DNA of 64,000 nt from Rhexocercosporidium sp. MPI-PUGE-AT-0058 (taxonomy: Eukaryota > Ascomycota > Leotiomycetes > Helotiales), in the NCBI GenBank assembly GCA_020746875.1, contig JAGTJL010000001.1, forward strand, positions 3,596,001 to 3,660,000, read 5' to 3'. This document shows, in pieces, positions 33,052 through 45,650 of the stretch. Under the pieces are notes generated by a model. It saw only the letters and a program-made list of their open reading frames with translations. It did no database searches and was not told where the DNA came from. Position numbers and translations under genes: made by a program. The number at the start of each line of letters is the position of its first letter. Position 1 is the first letter of the stretch.

Positions 33052-34155
33052 GTTTCTTTGGTATGTGGCTATGAACTCCTTTCCTCTTGGATGTGATGCT
33101 ATGATGAGTTCGATTTTTGCCCAGCATAGAATAACAATATAACGATGCTCGATGGTGGATCGTCATACTGTGTGGAGAGTCGCCGTAACTTCGAGAACTG
33201 ATGGATCATTACTTGAGCATATCCCGAGCCCCCGCATAGAAACTCGATTACTTGAGGGGACTGGAATAATAACAAGTCCAGCGGGGGGCGAGATGCAGAT
33301 TGTAAAGATCATCTATGTGCGAATTGGTGTTCTGGACCATGTTTGTCAAGAGACATGTAGCTATTGGATTTGCTTCACTCTGCCTCATGTACTATTATTA
33401 CTCCAACCTCCACGTTTTGCCAGCCACAAGACCTAATTGAGGCAAGTTTGTATGTACAGTAAGGTGCCATAGGTATTTGCACCCCCCCTTGCCATAAGTA
33501 GCCAATCAAGTCTATCAGACTACCAAACGAGGACTGTCACTGGTTGAGAAAAGTGGGATTTGCAAGGGGGGGTGCAAATACCTATGGCACCTTACTGTAT
33601 GTATGTATGTAGCCGGCCTCCCAATGACGTAGCCGAGTAAGCCGAGCCGACAAAATAACGTGGGCATTGCATTGGCATTCTAGGAAAACCGAAATATTAT
33701 AATGCCCAGATAGATGTCAAGCTTGTGTAGGGCCTGGGAGCACTTTATGCATCGCAATGTATGTCGTGGGTTTGTCATTGACGGCCGCCGAGACGAGTGC
33801 TACCTATCAAGCGAATAGTGAAACCGTCAACCCACCTTTGTAATTCTTACGACTGTGTTGTGTACTCAGATCTCAATTGTAACTTGTCCATCGTGAGATC
33901 AATCATACTCACATGCCGAGATAGATAAACAAATACTACTGATAGTTAAGAATCCCATGTCCAGGTCTAAGCGGCCTCGGCAGCAAAACCCTGGCACACT
34001 CCAAACAACGACCCCGGCGCCGTGAAATTCTATCTCTATCTCTATCGTCGCCAGCTCGCACCCTATCCCACTTGTCGCTTTTTTCCATGCCGCAGGTTGA
34101 TATTATCCCAAGTATATATGCATTCCTCGAATAGATAGGACACTGGGCTGCCATC
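33052..34155. other. Intergenic region with an inserted MITE
   Basis: The region holds the HET 3' flank, the MITE at 33457-33597, a short TGTA-rich run just after it, and the SulP promoter. No gene is supported. Confidence 0.5.
33457..33597. mobile_element. 141-bp pogo/Tc1-mariner-type MITE
   Basis: Perfect inverted repeats begin CAGTAAGGTGCCATAGG at the left and mirror it at the right; with the flanking TA they run 38 bp and include seven C residues. TA flanks both sides (33455-33456 and 33598-33599), the target duplication of the Tc1/mariner/pogo superfamily. The CAGT terminus also fits pogo-like fungal elements. The loop of about 70 bp has no coding capacity. Confidence 0.9.
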
Positions 34156-36822
34156 ATGTCCTCTCGACGTCCCTCCTCCCCTCTTGGAGGCTCATCCCCC
34201 AACACCTCTCGAAACCCCTCGATCAACCAGCATTACCACCACGCTCCCAATACCCCAAGCGGTTTGCGAGCCTCTGTCACACTTGCGCACTCACCGGAAG
34301 ACAGGCTAGATCAACCGGGTACGACCACTGGCAGAAGGACAGCCCCGAGTAGCTCAGAGCCTTCCCCGAATACCTACCCTACCCATCTCGAGACAGACCC
34401 AGACGCAGATCAACATAGCCTTGATGGCCAGCCGCATGAGGCATCCGAGTTTGGAAGTAAGGTCGCGAGCGAAACAACAGCCTTGCTGCGAAAGCCATTT
34501 GAATTCGTGGTTGGCACGCCTGCTCATACTGGACCTTGCAACCATGGCACATTCAGCCCAAGACTGGAGAGTCGCGCAGACAGCATGAGGAGTGGACATA
34601 GCGGGTATGGATTCGGCGGATCACCACCGAGGAGGGCGGGCTCTGGAGAAGGTAGCGGGGGGTTTTTGGGAATATGTTTGGCTCGGTGCGAGCAAGCAAG
34701 AAAATGAGCACGACGAGCTACTTGGCGGAGAGGCATGGTATCAAGAACACAAGAACAATGTACGTTGGGCCGACTCTCACAATGGAAAGCCGCCTTCTCC
34801 ATACCATCTGCTGATATCTATGCCTCCTCAGGTATCTGCACTATTATGTCCCATTCTTCGCCTGGATTCCACAATATCGATGGGTGCACCTGCAGGGCGA
34901 TCTTATAGCCGCGCTTACCATGGCCTCTTTTTACCTTCCTATGGCTCTATCCTATGCCTCAAATCTTGCCCATGTCCCGCCGATCAATGGTCTATACTCG
35001 TTTGTCTTCAACCCCCTCATATATGCAATACTTGGAAGCTGTCCACAGATGGTAGTTGGCCCAGAAGCAGCTGGCAGTTTGTTAGTGGGGAGCGTAATCA
35101 GGTCCAGCGTAGACAGTGGAAAATCGCCAGAATATGATGAAGCAATGCATGCGAGAATAGCTGGCATTGTGACTGGTATGGCTGGAGCTGCTATTTTCAT
35201 CGCGGGCCTCACTCGACTAGGCTTTTTGGATAGTGTTCTGAGCAGACCATTCCTGAGAGGATTTATCTCCGCCATTGGATTTGTCATTGTGGTGGATCAG
35301 TTGATTCCAGAGTTGGGCCTTGCAGAACTTGCGGAAGCTCAAGGGGGTGTGAGCCATGGTAGCAGTGTGGACAAACTGAGGTTTCTATTTGGGAACGTTC
35401 AACATGCGTCCAAGATCACTGCCACCGTTGCAGGTGTGAGCTTTTTGATCATCATGGTGTTCAGGTAAGCTGGCATTTTTCGCACAAAGTAGTATTATGA
35501 GCTAATGTTCCACAGGGAGATGAAGAAGCGCCTACAACCTCGATATCCTGGGGTAGCATATGTTCCTGATCGATTTCTGGTTGTTGTGCTCTCAGCGGTC
35601 CTGACTTGGCAGCTTAGATGGGATCTTTCGGGTTTGGAAATCCTTGGTGAAGTCAAATCGAGAACGGGCAATCCGTTCCCCTTCCATTGGCCCTTCCAAG
35701 TTGCCCACATGAAACATATCCAGGAAGCGATGAGCACTTCCTTTTTAATTGCCCTGCTTGGATTTTTCGAGTCATCTGTAGCTGCCAAGAGTTTGGGTGG
35801 CGGTGATGGAAAAGATGGTATTCAAGGGATTGCACTGAGTCCAAATCGTGAGCTGGTCGCCTTGGGTGTCGCCAACCTTGTCGGCGGATGCTTTTCTGCT
35901 CTCCCCGCATTCGGTGGCTACGGAAGAAGTAAAGTGAATGCCAGCACAGGGGGCAAGACACCGATGAGTAGCATCTTTCTGAGCTTGATTACGATCATTT
36001 GCGTCCTGTTCCTGTTGCCAGCATTCCACTACCTTCCGGTAAGTAGGCCCTCCTCTTGTCTTAAACCTATATACTAACTCCTAACAGAAAGCGGTCTTAT
36101 CCTCGATGATTACAGTTGTTGCATGGTCTCTAATTGAAGAGGCTCCGCACGACATAATGTTCTTCATTAAGATACGAGGATATACGGAGCTAGGACTAAT
36201 GACCATCATTTTCGCCGCGACAATTTTCTATTCTTTGACTTTGGGAATAGCCATTGGTGTGGGGCTCTCTCTCCTTTCTGTCATCAAGCATAGCACCCGT
36301 CCTCGTATTCAGATTCTGGGAAGAATCGCTGGCACAAACCGTTTCGAAAACGCAGAGGATAATCCGGAAGAAAACCTCGAGTTCATCGATGGCTGTTTGA
36401 TCATCAAGATTCCCGAGCCGTTGACATTCGCCAACACGGGCGATTTGAAGAATCGTCTTCGGCGACTCGAACTCTACGGGACAACCAGCGCCCACCCGGC
36501 CTTACCCAGAGTTCGCTCCCCCGAGCACAACAAAAATATTATCTTTGATATCCATGGCGTAACTGGACTGGATGGCTCTGGAACACAGGTTCTGGAAGAG
36601 ATCGTCCGCAAATATCGAGATCGTGGAGTCCGCGTATTCTTCACACGTGGTCCGGCTGAAGGCACGCCTATCTATGACCTTTTCCGCAGGAGTGGCATCG
36701 TTGAGATCTGTGGTGGTAAGGATCATTTCGTGGCTGATGTGGGTGAGGCCTTGCGCCTAACCGAGGTGGAAGTTGGCGATTATGAGTACGTCAATTTTGC
36801 AGGTGATGAGGGCGGAGGTTAG
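34156..36822 (+). CDS. SulP-family anion/amino-acid transporter with STAS domain
   Basis: Exons: 34156-34759, 34832-35464, 35516-36038, 36088-36822. The product is about 820-830 aa. It has a long Ser/Pro-rich cytosolic N-terminus, then SulP helices starting WVHLQGDLIAALTMASFYLP, the signature GPEAAGSLLVG, and GFFESSVAAKSLGGG. A C-terminal STAS domain holds NIIFDIHGVTGLDGSGTQVL. The layout is closest to the yeast YGR125W/Vsb1 vacuolar branch rather than to plasma-membrane sulfate permeases, from memory of family architecture. Exon 1 needs either one extra base in the G6/T5 run near 34660-34672 or a 41-nt intron (GTAGCG..GCGAG) to reach the KKMSTTSYLAERHG frame. All later junctions keep phase. 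Confidence 0.85.
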
Positions 36823-38184
36823 TCGGCGGTGATGTCTTTGGATGCATTGCATGAGTTCCCATTTGTATTACATAGGTTGGATCGGGGTTGGTTGAATGCA
36901 TGCATGGCGTTTCATGGAGATGATAGAGCGACAAAAGTCATCTGAAATATAGAATCCTTCGGAGCGATCTACCTTCGGTTGGATGATTCTGCAATTGTTG
37001 CACTAAGTGGTGTCTTCCCTTCTTGGTCTCACTTTTCTCTTGCACTTGAAGTATTCCTTTGGCCACGTAAGTCCTCTTTCGAGTGTCTTTGTTCTTTGCT
37101 GCAGATTCCTACCCGTCTCGATATCGTTTGTAATTGGATCGGGTCACCAAGAAGCTGCTTGGAAATTGTATGCATCTATCCTGTTAGCCTCGTCGACTAT
37201 CCTGACTGGAATTCAGACAAGGTTTCTCCATCGACAATATTTCGCCGTCCAATACCCCACACCGGCTCCTTTGATAGCCTGAAATTAACAATTTGGATAA
37301 GCATATTGGCCACGCAACAACACTTGCGTCTGCCCTGTTTCATAGATCGTCGGCACCGGTATGCATCCATGCTCCGGCTTCTAGTGCTCTTTCTCCGGTC
37401 CCCCGCAGTCATGGTACTTCTTGCTAATATTCCTATGTGCACTTTACCTGGTATGCAGGTGTTCGAAACGGGTGCATAGAAGCGCCGTAACGGTTACATA
37501 GAGATTAACCCAGCTCTTCTTTAGCACATTTTTGAGTTGTTCAACTAAGTCTGTAAGTGGCTTCAATTGCGATTGGATACAGAAGTTTCGGTTCAACGGG
37601 AATTGAAAACAGTTCTTACTGCTGCTCTTCAAGTGAAGTGACTGCTCTACCACGTAGAATAATAACTTTTTCTTACGGTTCTATGCCAGAGTAAAGCAGT
37701 TTCTACAAAGTCCTGGGCGAAAACAGTGTTTTCGTATCTCAAGACAGCTGTAAGATTGTTCATAAACAGCTACTTATAAGTTATCAAAGACGTCAGAATA
37801 AGCTTGTCTTCTTCGCATCGGGTCGGGTACTTATCCGAAACTATCTCGATCGCATCTGCAGGGTAGACGGTGCTTGTCTCCGGTTGTATAGAAGACTCAT
37901 CCTTTTCATTCCGGGTTTTTGCTGGTGGCGCAACCGAGTTGTAGCGCCAATTAAGCTTCAAACAAAGATTCAACCGAGCCAAGCACAAGAGATGATAGAT
38001 CATATTCCGTACTTCTATATCTCCTCGTTGCGGAGAAATAGTTGAGTGCGCAGCAAGCCACCAGCTTGAAGGAGACGTATAAGTACGATGTCTTAAGCCC
38101 TCGATAGTCACTTCGAACTTCAATCCATCGATAGTCAAATTCTCAAGCTCCAAGCACATCTCCAGAAAATTCAAAGAGACAACT
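36823..38184. other. Intergenic region
   Basis: A plus frame of 166 codons at 36979-37479 and a minus frame at 37770-38237 show no family features, and the latter overlaps the secreted-protein exon. Neither is called. The part nearest 38185 should hold the promoter of the secreted repeat protein. Confidence 0.4.
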
Positions 38185-38763
38185 ATGCAGTTCCACGCAT
38201 TTGTTCTTTCCGGGCTGTTCGCAGCAGGGTAACACACCTAGCTCAAGTAATCGATACGGAATACTTCTAACAACGTCAGCCTCTTGAACGCAGCTCCACT
38301 CCAGAATGAAAAGCGCGCAGCTCAAGGAGGCGCCCTCCCACCTCCTTCCTTCAGCTTGTCGGCCATTGGCCCCAAGCCAACGAACACTTGGGCTCTCGAG
38401 CCATCCCTCTCTCGCTCCACCATGGTCTTCCCTACTCCACCTACCTCCTTCACGCTTCCACCAAAGCCAACCTGGACCCCAACCATGAAGCCCCCAAAGC
38501 CAACCAAGCCCACCGTCTCCATCCCAAAGCCTACCGAGACTGGTTACCCCACGGTCAAACCCCCAAAGCCAACCAAGCCCACCGTCTCTATCCCAAAGCC
38601 TACCGAGACTGGTTACCCCACTGTCAAACCCCCAATGCCAACTAAGCCCACTGTCTCGATCCCAAAGCCTACCATGACAGGTCATCCCACTGTATCGATG
38701 CCAAAGCCGCCTGTTGTCTCTTCGAAGAAGCCCATGCCAACTTACACCTACGACGACGAATAG
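38185..38763 (+). CDS. Secreted Lys-Pro-Thr repeat protein
   Basis: Two exons, 38185-38228 and 38280-38763; 528 nt, 175 aa. The first exon (44 nt) encodes the start of a signal peptide, MQFHAFVLSGLFAAGLLNAA. A likely Kex2 site (NEKR) follows at about residues 22-25. The mature part has three copies of a 23-residue unit (KPPKPTKPTVSIPKPTETG and onward), so it is Pro/Lys/Thr-rich and probably extended, O-glycosylated and cell-wall associated or released. It ends in YTYDDE. The start is chosen because splicing to the acceptor at 38279 yields the signal sequence. A paralogue with the same exon 1 length lies at 40014. Function is unknown; a wall or host-interface role is only inferred. Confidence 0.75.
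38488..38694 (+). repeat. Three tandem 69-bp coding repeats
   Basis: Units begin at 38488, 38557 and 38626. The first two are nearly identical; the third differs by several substitutions. Each encodes 23 residues with the core KPTKPTVSIPKPT. Confidence 0.9.
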
Positions 38764-40013
38764 TTAGTATATCAAGTGAGGACAAATGCCTCGTTTGTTA
38801 GGAGGTTGAGATGGGATGAGGCTTCCTTCAAGCAGGGTTGAAAGTCTAGAGACAAGGGGGTTTTCCGTTCTTGGCAGCTACTTTACGCATATCTTTGCAC
38901 CGTCACTTTTTCTCATCCAATTCACTCGTTTACTCATCTTCGAACCCAGCTCATGTCAGCTTGATGTATAGATTTAAGTCACACGTGAAGTGATCCACGT
39001 TTTGAGCATGTTGTTTTCTACAGGTCCGGGCTCTTAAAGTGCTCATGAAGTGGTTAAACGTCGTAATTTGGATAAGTTTGTCCTCGGCGGGGTCTTCCCC
39101 TCGCCTTTCTCCATCACTTTTCGTCATTGTTTACTCGTGGACGCATTCATCAAAGATCGACGTTTTCCCCATCGATTCTCCACGGGATATTATAAGCTTC
39201 TCTTGCGGATATTTTACCCATCCATTCCACGTGATGAGTGGAGGGGAGAGTTTCCCTGAAAAGCCACCAGTGAGCCTCAGCATTAGCCGAGCTCTATTTA
39301 CCACATCTGCCGGAGCTATTATATAGTGTTCGAAACTGGCTGTTCCTTGCCTTCGCCACGAGCTGCAAGGGTAAGCCCATCTCAACCAAATATTCCAAAG
39401 CGATTCGTAGATTACGGTGAACTTTGATGCTTGTTTTTCGCCCTCATTTCATCTGTTTCTCCTGCCCAGCTCGAACTCTGTTGAATCCCATATCGATACC
39501 TCATATGGTTAAATCAAGCACATGGGAAAGAGACGTCAGTTCCATGGAAGTCTCTCTAAGCAATGTCTTTCCTCCACAGAATGGCTTGCACAGACGACGC
39601 GTGAACACCTTATCGTCCAATCTTTAATATGTGTAGACAGGAATTAAGAAGGGTTTTCCCGTCAGTGACGTCTATCGTGCGTCTGTCTCTCAATTTTCTG
39701 CGACCGATATCAGGTACCGGCAACTTCAAATGTGGGTGCTACTTCTCATGTGTAACAAAACTACCATGCAACAGATGTCCTCCTCTCGGCAGACCGCAGT
39801 GCCAATGCAATCAACAGCCAAGTCGCACTTACAGGTCACCCATAGATCTCGTCACAGTATTGGAAGAAACCGGCAACTTATAAGTATCGGGTCTGAGTCC
39901 CAACCTTCTACCCTCGATCCTCAAACTTTCTTCTTCGATAATATCGTTTCTTGATTCCTCTGACACGGACAGACATACCACGGATAGCTTCGTTGAGCGT
40001 TGATCGAAAGACG
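38764..40013. other. Intergenic region between two paralogous secreted-protein genes
   Basis: No supported gene is present. The frames at 39039-39326 and 39629-39883 lack start context, splice logic and recognisable features. Confidence 0.4.
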
Positions 40014-41555
40014 ATGCATTTCTACTCCCTAGTCCTCAAGGGTCTGCTAACTGCGGCGTAAGTTTAGTGACTCTGTGTGTGAGTGTGCTAATGGAAAGTA
40101 GCCTTGTGAATGCAGCTCCAGTCAAGCGAGAAGCCCAGGTTCCAAGCACGTTTCCAACGTTCGGATTCCCAAGTTCTTTGACTCTCCCGACTGCGCCTAT
40201 TCCAACAGCTACATGGAAGCCCTCATTCACCGTTCCAGTCTTGACCACTTTTACGCCTAGTATGCCATCGGGATCATCCACCTTGCCGAAGCCAAGTGGG
40301 ATTTCTACCTTTGATCGTATTCTTACCATACTAACATGGAATTCTAGCTTCAGTGAAGCTACCTAGTACCTTCAAATTTCCGAGTCAGTCTTCAACTTTG
40401 GTGTTCCACAAAGTTCGACGAGCAAAATGCTTATTCTAGTTTAGCCGGAACTGGCTTCAGTATTCCCAAGCTACCTACTGGGACAGGATTCAGCTTCCCC
40501 AAATTGCCGACCGGAACTGGCTTCAGTATTCCAATGTATATTCCAGTAGGAACAGGGAAGGTTACTGCTCCACCGATTTCGACAGGCACTAGCAAATTTT
40601 CAATGCCCCCGATCCCAACTGGTAAGTTATATTTATCTCGTACCTCTCTCTCGGCATCTGCGTTCGTACTCAAGAAGCAGTACTTTCAATGACATCCAAG
40701 CTCCCACGACAATAGAAAACACATACTGGTCCTAGCGCCTTGATAGGCACTAGTATCTTCACGATGCCATCGATCAAGCCAACCCCGACTCCACTTCCAA
40801 GGCCCTCGATTATCGTCCCAAGACAGATTCAGCTTCCGTCCCTCCTGTCTTCGATTGTACCTGTCGTCTCATCAGCAATTCACAGTCTCCCGGTGACCGC
40901 ACCATCAGTATCCCTTCCCGTTGCCACTCCGAGTGTGGCCGTCCCGAGCGTTCCGATATCTGCGCCTTCGCTTTCACTGCCAGTTACCTCGAGTTTGGTT
41001 CCCACCCTCCCAGTGGGCGTACCATCCATATCTCTTCCCGTTACTACCCCGAGTGTAGCGGTTCCAAGTGTTCCCGTTTCCGTCCCATCGGTTTCGTTGC
41101 CAGTTGCCTCAAGCCTGGCTCCTAGTGTACCCGTGAGCGTACCATCGGTTACTTTACCAATCGGTAGCAGTCTGGCTGTTCCTAGTGTTCCTGTATCAGT
41201 TCCATCCGTCTCTCTGCCGGTCCCCACTCCATCGGCTTTACCTACTGCCTTGCCCAGTGCTCTTCCATCTGTACCATCAGTGAGCATCATTACCATCATT
41301 TCAACAATGGTTCCAAGTACCATCCCTTCGGCTGTGCCCTCTGTCAGTGCACCTGTGGCCGTACCTAGTGTGGTTCCCAGCGTTGCAGCACCTAGCGTAG
41401 CCCCAGCTCCAACGATTGCTTTGCCGTCTATCATTTTTGTTACAGCTCCGGTCACCACGGCTGCTCCTACTGGTGAGCCAGGATTGCTTCCGGGCTTGTT
41501 GGGTCCAATTATCTCATTGCTTTTAGGCGGGGATGAGATCGAGAGACGAGCGTAG
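40014..41555 (+). CDS. Secreted low-complexity protein with Lys-Leu-Pro-Thr and Val-Pro-Ser repeats
   Basis: Five exons: 40014-40057, 40102-40295, 40348-40383, 40445-40621, 40747-41555; 1260 nt, 419 aa. The N-terminus MHFYSLVLKGLLTAALVNAA is a signal peptide, followed by a Kex2-like VKR site. The middle has repeats of KLPTGTGFS. The C-terminal 270 residues repeat short units such as VPSVPVSVPSVSLPV, ending in a hydrophobic GLLPGLLGPIISLLLGGDE. The small exons are joined by introns with CTAAC or similar branch sites and keep phase, but the 36-nt exon is the least certain. Exon 1 has exactly the length and phase of that in the gene at 38185, which marks them as paralogues. It is likely a glycosylated wall or surface protein; its role is unknown. 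Confidence 0.72.
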
Positions 41556-41707
41556 ATCGAAGAACCTAGTGTGAACGGAAAGAGGATATGAGAAATTTAT
41601 GGTTACTCGGGGATAAATACCGCTTTTCTGTCTTTGAACCGAGTTTTCTTTGCAAAACAATTTAAAAGCTGTATGCGGGTCCATCGAACCGTTTCATTAG
41701 CGATATA

Positions 41708-43755
41708 TCCGTGGCAGTGCTGTCAGGATTGCGTTGCCCGGACCCCTGCCCGGAACTGTAAAAACAGTTATTCCGAAGGAATACTAAAGTCCTGTGCATT
41801 GTTGATATGTAAATAATCCCTTAATTTATACTTAAAATCATCGTTTTTATTATTACTATAATATTAGAGGATATAGTAGCTGATCCTACTGATCCAGGAA
41901 CCTATCGCCCGGACGCTATATTACTCAAACGCTATAGGGATTATTTTAATCCGATGTAATTGCGGGATTTCCCTCTTAAGATCCGATTATTAGAGGGCGT
42001 TGATATAGACGATCTTATGTTCTTTTTTATTATATATTATACGCCTGAAATAGTAGATTGGATAGTCGAAAAGACGAACTCTTATATTCGGATACTTGAA
42101 TTTGACGATGAACTTATTGCTCGACTTCTTCTTTGGTACTTTATTACTCGTGGAGAGCTTTATGTTTATTTTGTTATACGAATTTATATGACTTATAACG
42201 TATAAAACAAGATATTTAATTACTGGAAAGATAAGCAATTTATAGCTTATCACGACGTAATATTATATATGATAAGGGACCGGTTCTAGGAGTTTTATAT
42301 AAGGGTACGATTAGCGGGGAGTGAGGCTATTGAACTTTATTAACGAGTAAGTATTTTAAGACTTAATACCGGGTATAGTTTTTATTAATATTTTATAAGT
42401 AAATAAGTTCTTAGATTATATCTAAGATATTAATCTTTCGGTTTATATGCCTGGCCGGGATATTGCTGTAGATAAGAGTATGATTCGGTTTGAGGGGTAT
42501 GCAAAAGAGGTTATAACCGTATTAAATAAGCTAATACTTACCGGTTTTAAATTATAAGCAATTGCGTGTATAAGATTCATTTTATGCTGAAACTGGCATA
42601 TACTTAGTGCGGGAAAGGGACTTGTCGATACGCTTACTCTAGTAGCACTTAGAGGTATTAAAACCGGCAAGGGTGGAAATAAGACTTAAGCTGTAGTGCT
42701 TAAGTTGCTCTAAAGGCTCTTATAACTTCTTACTGGCTATAGCTACTATTGCTTTCTCGATAACTTCTTTGTATCGGCTAAATTCGTTATATATGCACGA
42801 ATATTAGGTTTCGGGATTACCGGCACGTGTCGTATTAACGCAAGCGTCTTCTAGGAGTTACTCGATTTGAAGAAGTTAGATAAGAACGATATTATCCCTT
42901 AGGGGAACTTTATGCTATACTCTCGCTAGACGGCAAATTGCTTTAAATTAAGTGGAAGGATTAAGCTTTTGTCTTATTTATGATATCGGTCTTGTCTGTA
43001 GATGAAACCGTCTTACGTAAAAGGAAGCGCTTAAAAGAGACTAGTTTAAAGGCAAAGACTTCTCGAGTTTTATTCGATAATAGAGCTGAAAAGGTGCTAG
43101 CTATTCCTGCAGTAGCTGATCGATATAATTATAAGATAGGAGCTGTCGATAAGGGAGACTACTTACTTGCCTAAAACTCTAGTTTGCGTTATATTCGACG
43201 TAATAAATACTAGGCTATTGAGCATTGGTTATTTAGACTAGTCCTTGTTAATTGTTACTTATTAGCTAAGCGTTCGGAGGTTGATCTTCTACGTAAGTTA
43301 ATATTTGATAGTCAGTAAGAGTTTTATCGGATACTTGTTGAAAAGCTGATTTTGCTTTTAAAAGAGATCTTTTATCGTAGCTTAAAGAAAAGAGTTTCTA
43401 TTGTTAATGCCGAAGCTAATTTGAGGCTATTACACTTCTATTAACAAGTAAAGCTCGCAAAAAGAGGGTGGTGTGTTGCATGTAAAAGAGGGAGGTTTGG
43501 GAACCGGCTTATAAAAAGAGTCGCATTAAATGAAATATCAGCTAATAAGGCCGACCTTTTAATAAGAGGCAGACGATATTTGGGTGTAAATAGTGTGATA
43601 TTCATTTGTGTAAGAATAGGCCTTGTTTTGATTAATTTCATCGGGAGTAATAGAATTTAGATATATCTGAATGAAATGCGGCTCTCTGATTGGCTAAGAT
43701 CAGCCGAGTGGCCCGTGCGGTAAGCTGGACGCAATCCTGACAGTACTGCCACGGA
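41708..43755 (+). mobile_element. RIP-degraded PiggyBac-like DNA transposon
   Basis: 27-bp inverted repeats differing by one base bound it (41708-41734 and 43729-43755, starting TCCGTGGCAGT). TA lies on both flanks. Inside, broken frames in order read DPTDPGTYRPD, LRDFPLKIRLLEGVDIDDL, YYTPEIVDWIVEKTNSYI, VLSVDETVLRKRKR, IPAVADRYNYKIGAVDKGD, EHWLFRLVLVNCYLLAKRS and a Cys-rich end (CKxCDIHLC). That order matches the PiggyBac (DDE_Tnp_1_7) transposase family. Numerous stops and TpA-rich sequence point to RIP. The expected TTAA target is not seen, so the superfamily call rests on the protein traces. Confidence 0.75.
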
Positions 43756-45650
43756 TACTTCCTCAATTTAAATTGTTTTCGTCAGTAAATTTATTCGAAC
43801 ATCGCAGAACTTCACAATCCACCTAGTATACAGCTACACTGCGCGGTAGCACGGAAATCTTGATGTTGTGCGTCCTATGTGCTGTTAGTCAAATTAGAGT
43901 CGGGGTATCTGGCGGTTATTCAATACCCGTATGCACCCAACGGAAGCCGCATCAGTACCCGATTACTTACCAACTGTCGCAGTGAAATAGCCTAGAAGTC
44001 AGGACTGTGGCTCAATGATTAATACCTATAGCCTTCGAGGTAAGGAAATAATCACCCAGAATCATCAATTTCGCGAGGTCATCAAGTGCTTGGTGGAACT
44101 GACTTTCTTCGTGCTTAATACATAAAGCTCGGTTCCTTCTCGCTCGAGAAGAATGTTCCGCAGACAAACTTCTTCATCAACCTAGATACACCTGAACACA
44201 AGCAGTCTTTTCTTCGTCAGTTCCGAACTCAACATGTCCGTAAAGCCCTCTCTTCCTGCTGTCGAACCCACGTACAATCCAAGGTGCATCCCAGTCTCGA
44301 TCCCCCACTCCAAATTACGATGTTCATCCATGATGAATTGAAAGCTGACTCCATCATTAGTCGACCTCATCCTATCATTACTCCAATCTACCAGCATGAG
44401 CTCCCAAATTGTCCAGGAAAATCCATTCTCAGGTGATTACCACATGACTTTTTGTTTGTCACATCGATCTTCTCGAAACAACGATACTATAAGATATAAT
44501 GCACAGAACTCAGAACTATAATAACGTACGACCGTCTCTTGAGCTGTCACTTACTAGATAATTTCATTAGTATCCTCGTTACATTCCCACCCAACGCCTC
44601 CACACCACCTCACACTCACCCAACTGCTTTCGTCTCTGTCAGTGTCGTGTCAGGATATGTGTACAATAAAATGAATGACAATCCTATGACAATATTTGGT
44701 GTAAGTCACCGCTGAATTTCTCTCATGTTTTGGCCAAGCAAGTCCGTTTGGACCGGGGGTATTTGCTACGGGTAGCCCAAATCCCGAGACCCTGTTCAGA
44801 TCACATGATCATCTTGCGAAAACCGAAAACGATCGTTTGAGGCTCGTTTGAAAGCCTCCGAAACCCAGACGATGAGATGGAATGATTGCTGATTTATATG
44901 AGGCTAGCCTGGCGATGTGTTCTTCGAGGGAATCGGATGCCGACACCGAATCAGTGACAACGCGAGTGAGACGGAGGAGGCCAAGATTGTGGCTACACTT
45001 GTAATGGATACCAAGGTCTTGGAAGCAAAGGGGGTACAAGGCATCGTTGATGTCGACGATGAGTGGAGGGATATTTTCATGTCCGAAGTGGTTAAGAGGA
45101 TGAATGGAGGCACCTAAAGCTGATTGTCGGGGCTCGTTTGTCTCAATTCAGTGCTTGATTCTTGTTAAAGGTGGCTGTACTTATGCGAACAGAATGCCTT
45201 CTCTGATAGAAACCTCAGTTCTTTGAAATACATTGGGCGAAATAGTCTTGGGAGTCCCAATGATAGGCCACAAGCGCTCTCGCAGCTCATGAAGGTCTGA
45301 CCTCAGCAAATGGAGCAATCGATGCGGCTTTGCGATGCTGAATTTGAAACAGGCTTCGCCACCACTGGCATGATCCCTCAACCCCGCCAAGAATAGCATC
45401 CCAGCCAGCTCCGGCGCGAATGAAAGGGGAAATCTCCGACTTTATGAAACCAAACGCTCCTCAAACCCACAGTTTAAACCGACCTCACCTTCCATTTATT
45501 TACATACATACCGTGCCTGCCCACCACGCTCCGCTCCCTTCCCAAATTCCCCCATGATCTACGCTCCAGATTTCACTAGCCACAAATCTGATAACGGGTA
45601 GTTTGTGCGTTCAAGATACTGTTTTTTGAAGCTGGAAGAGAGAAGGAATC
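43756..45650. other. Intergenic region with short unassigned frames
   Basis: Three frames look mildly coding (44397-44182 minus, 45399-45181 minus, 44917-45117 plus), but none has a recognisable domain or a splice structure I could defend. The segment nearest 45651 should hold the tvp38 promoter. Confidence 0.35.

Noticed and set aside
36979..37479. 166-codon plus-strand frame
   Set aside because: No recognisable motif; it sits in the SulP 3' flank.
37770..38237. 155-codon minus-strand frame
   Set aside because: It overlaps exon 1 of the secreted repeat protein on the other strand and has no family match.
40880..41458. 192-codon minus-strand frame
   Set aside because: It is the antisense shadow of the Val-Pro-Ser repeat gene, with periodic composition and no other support.
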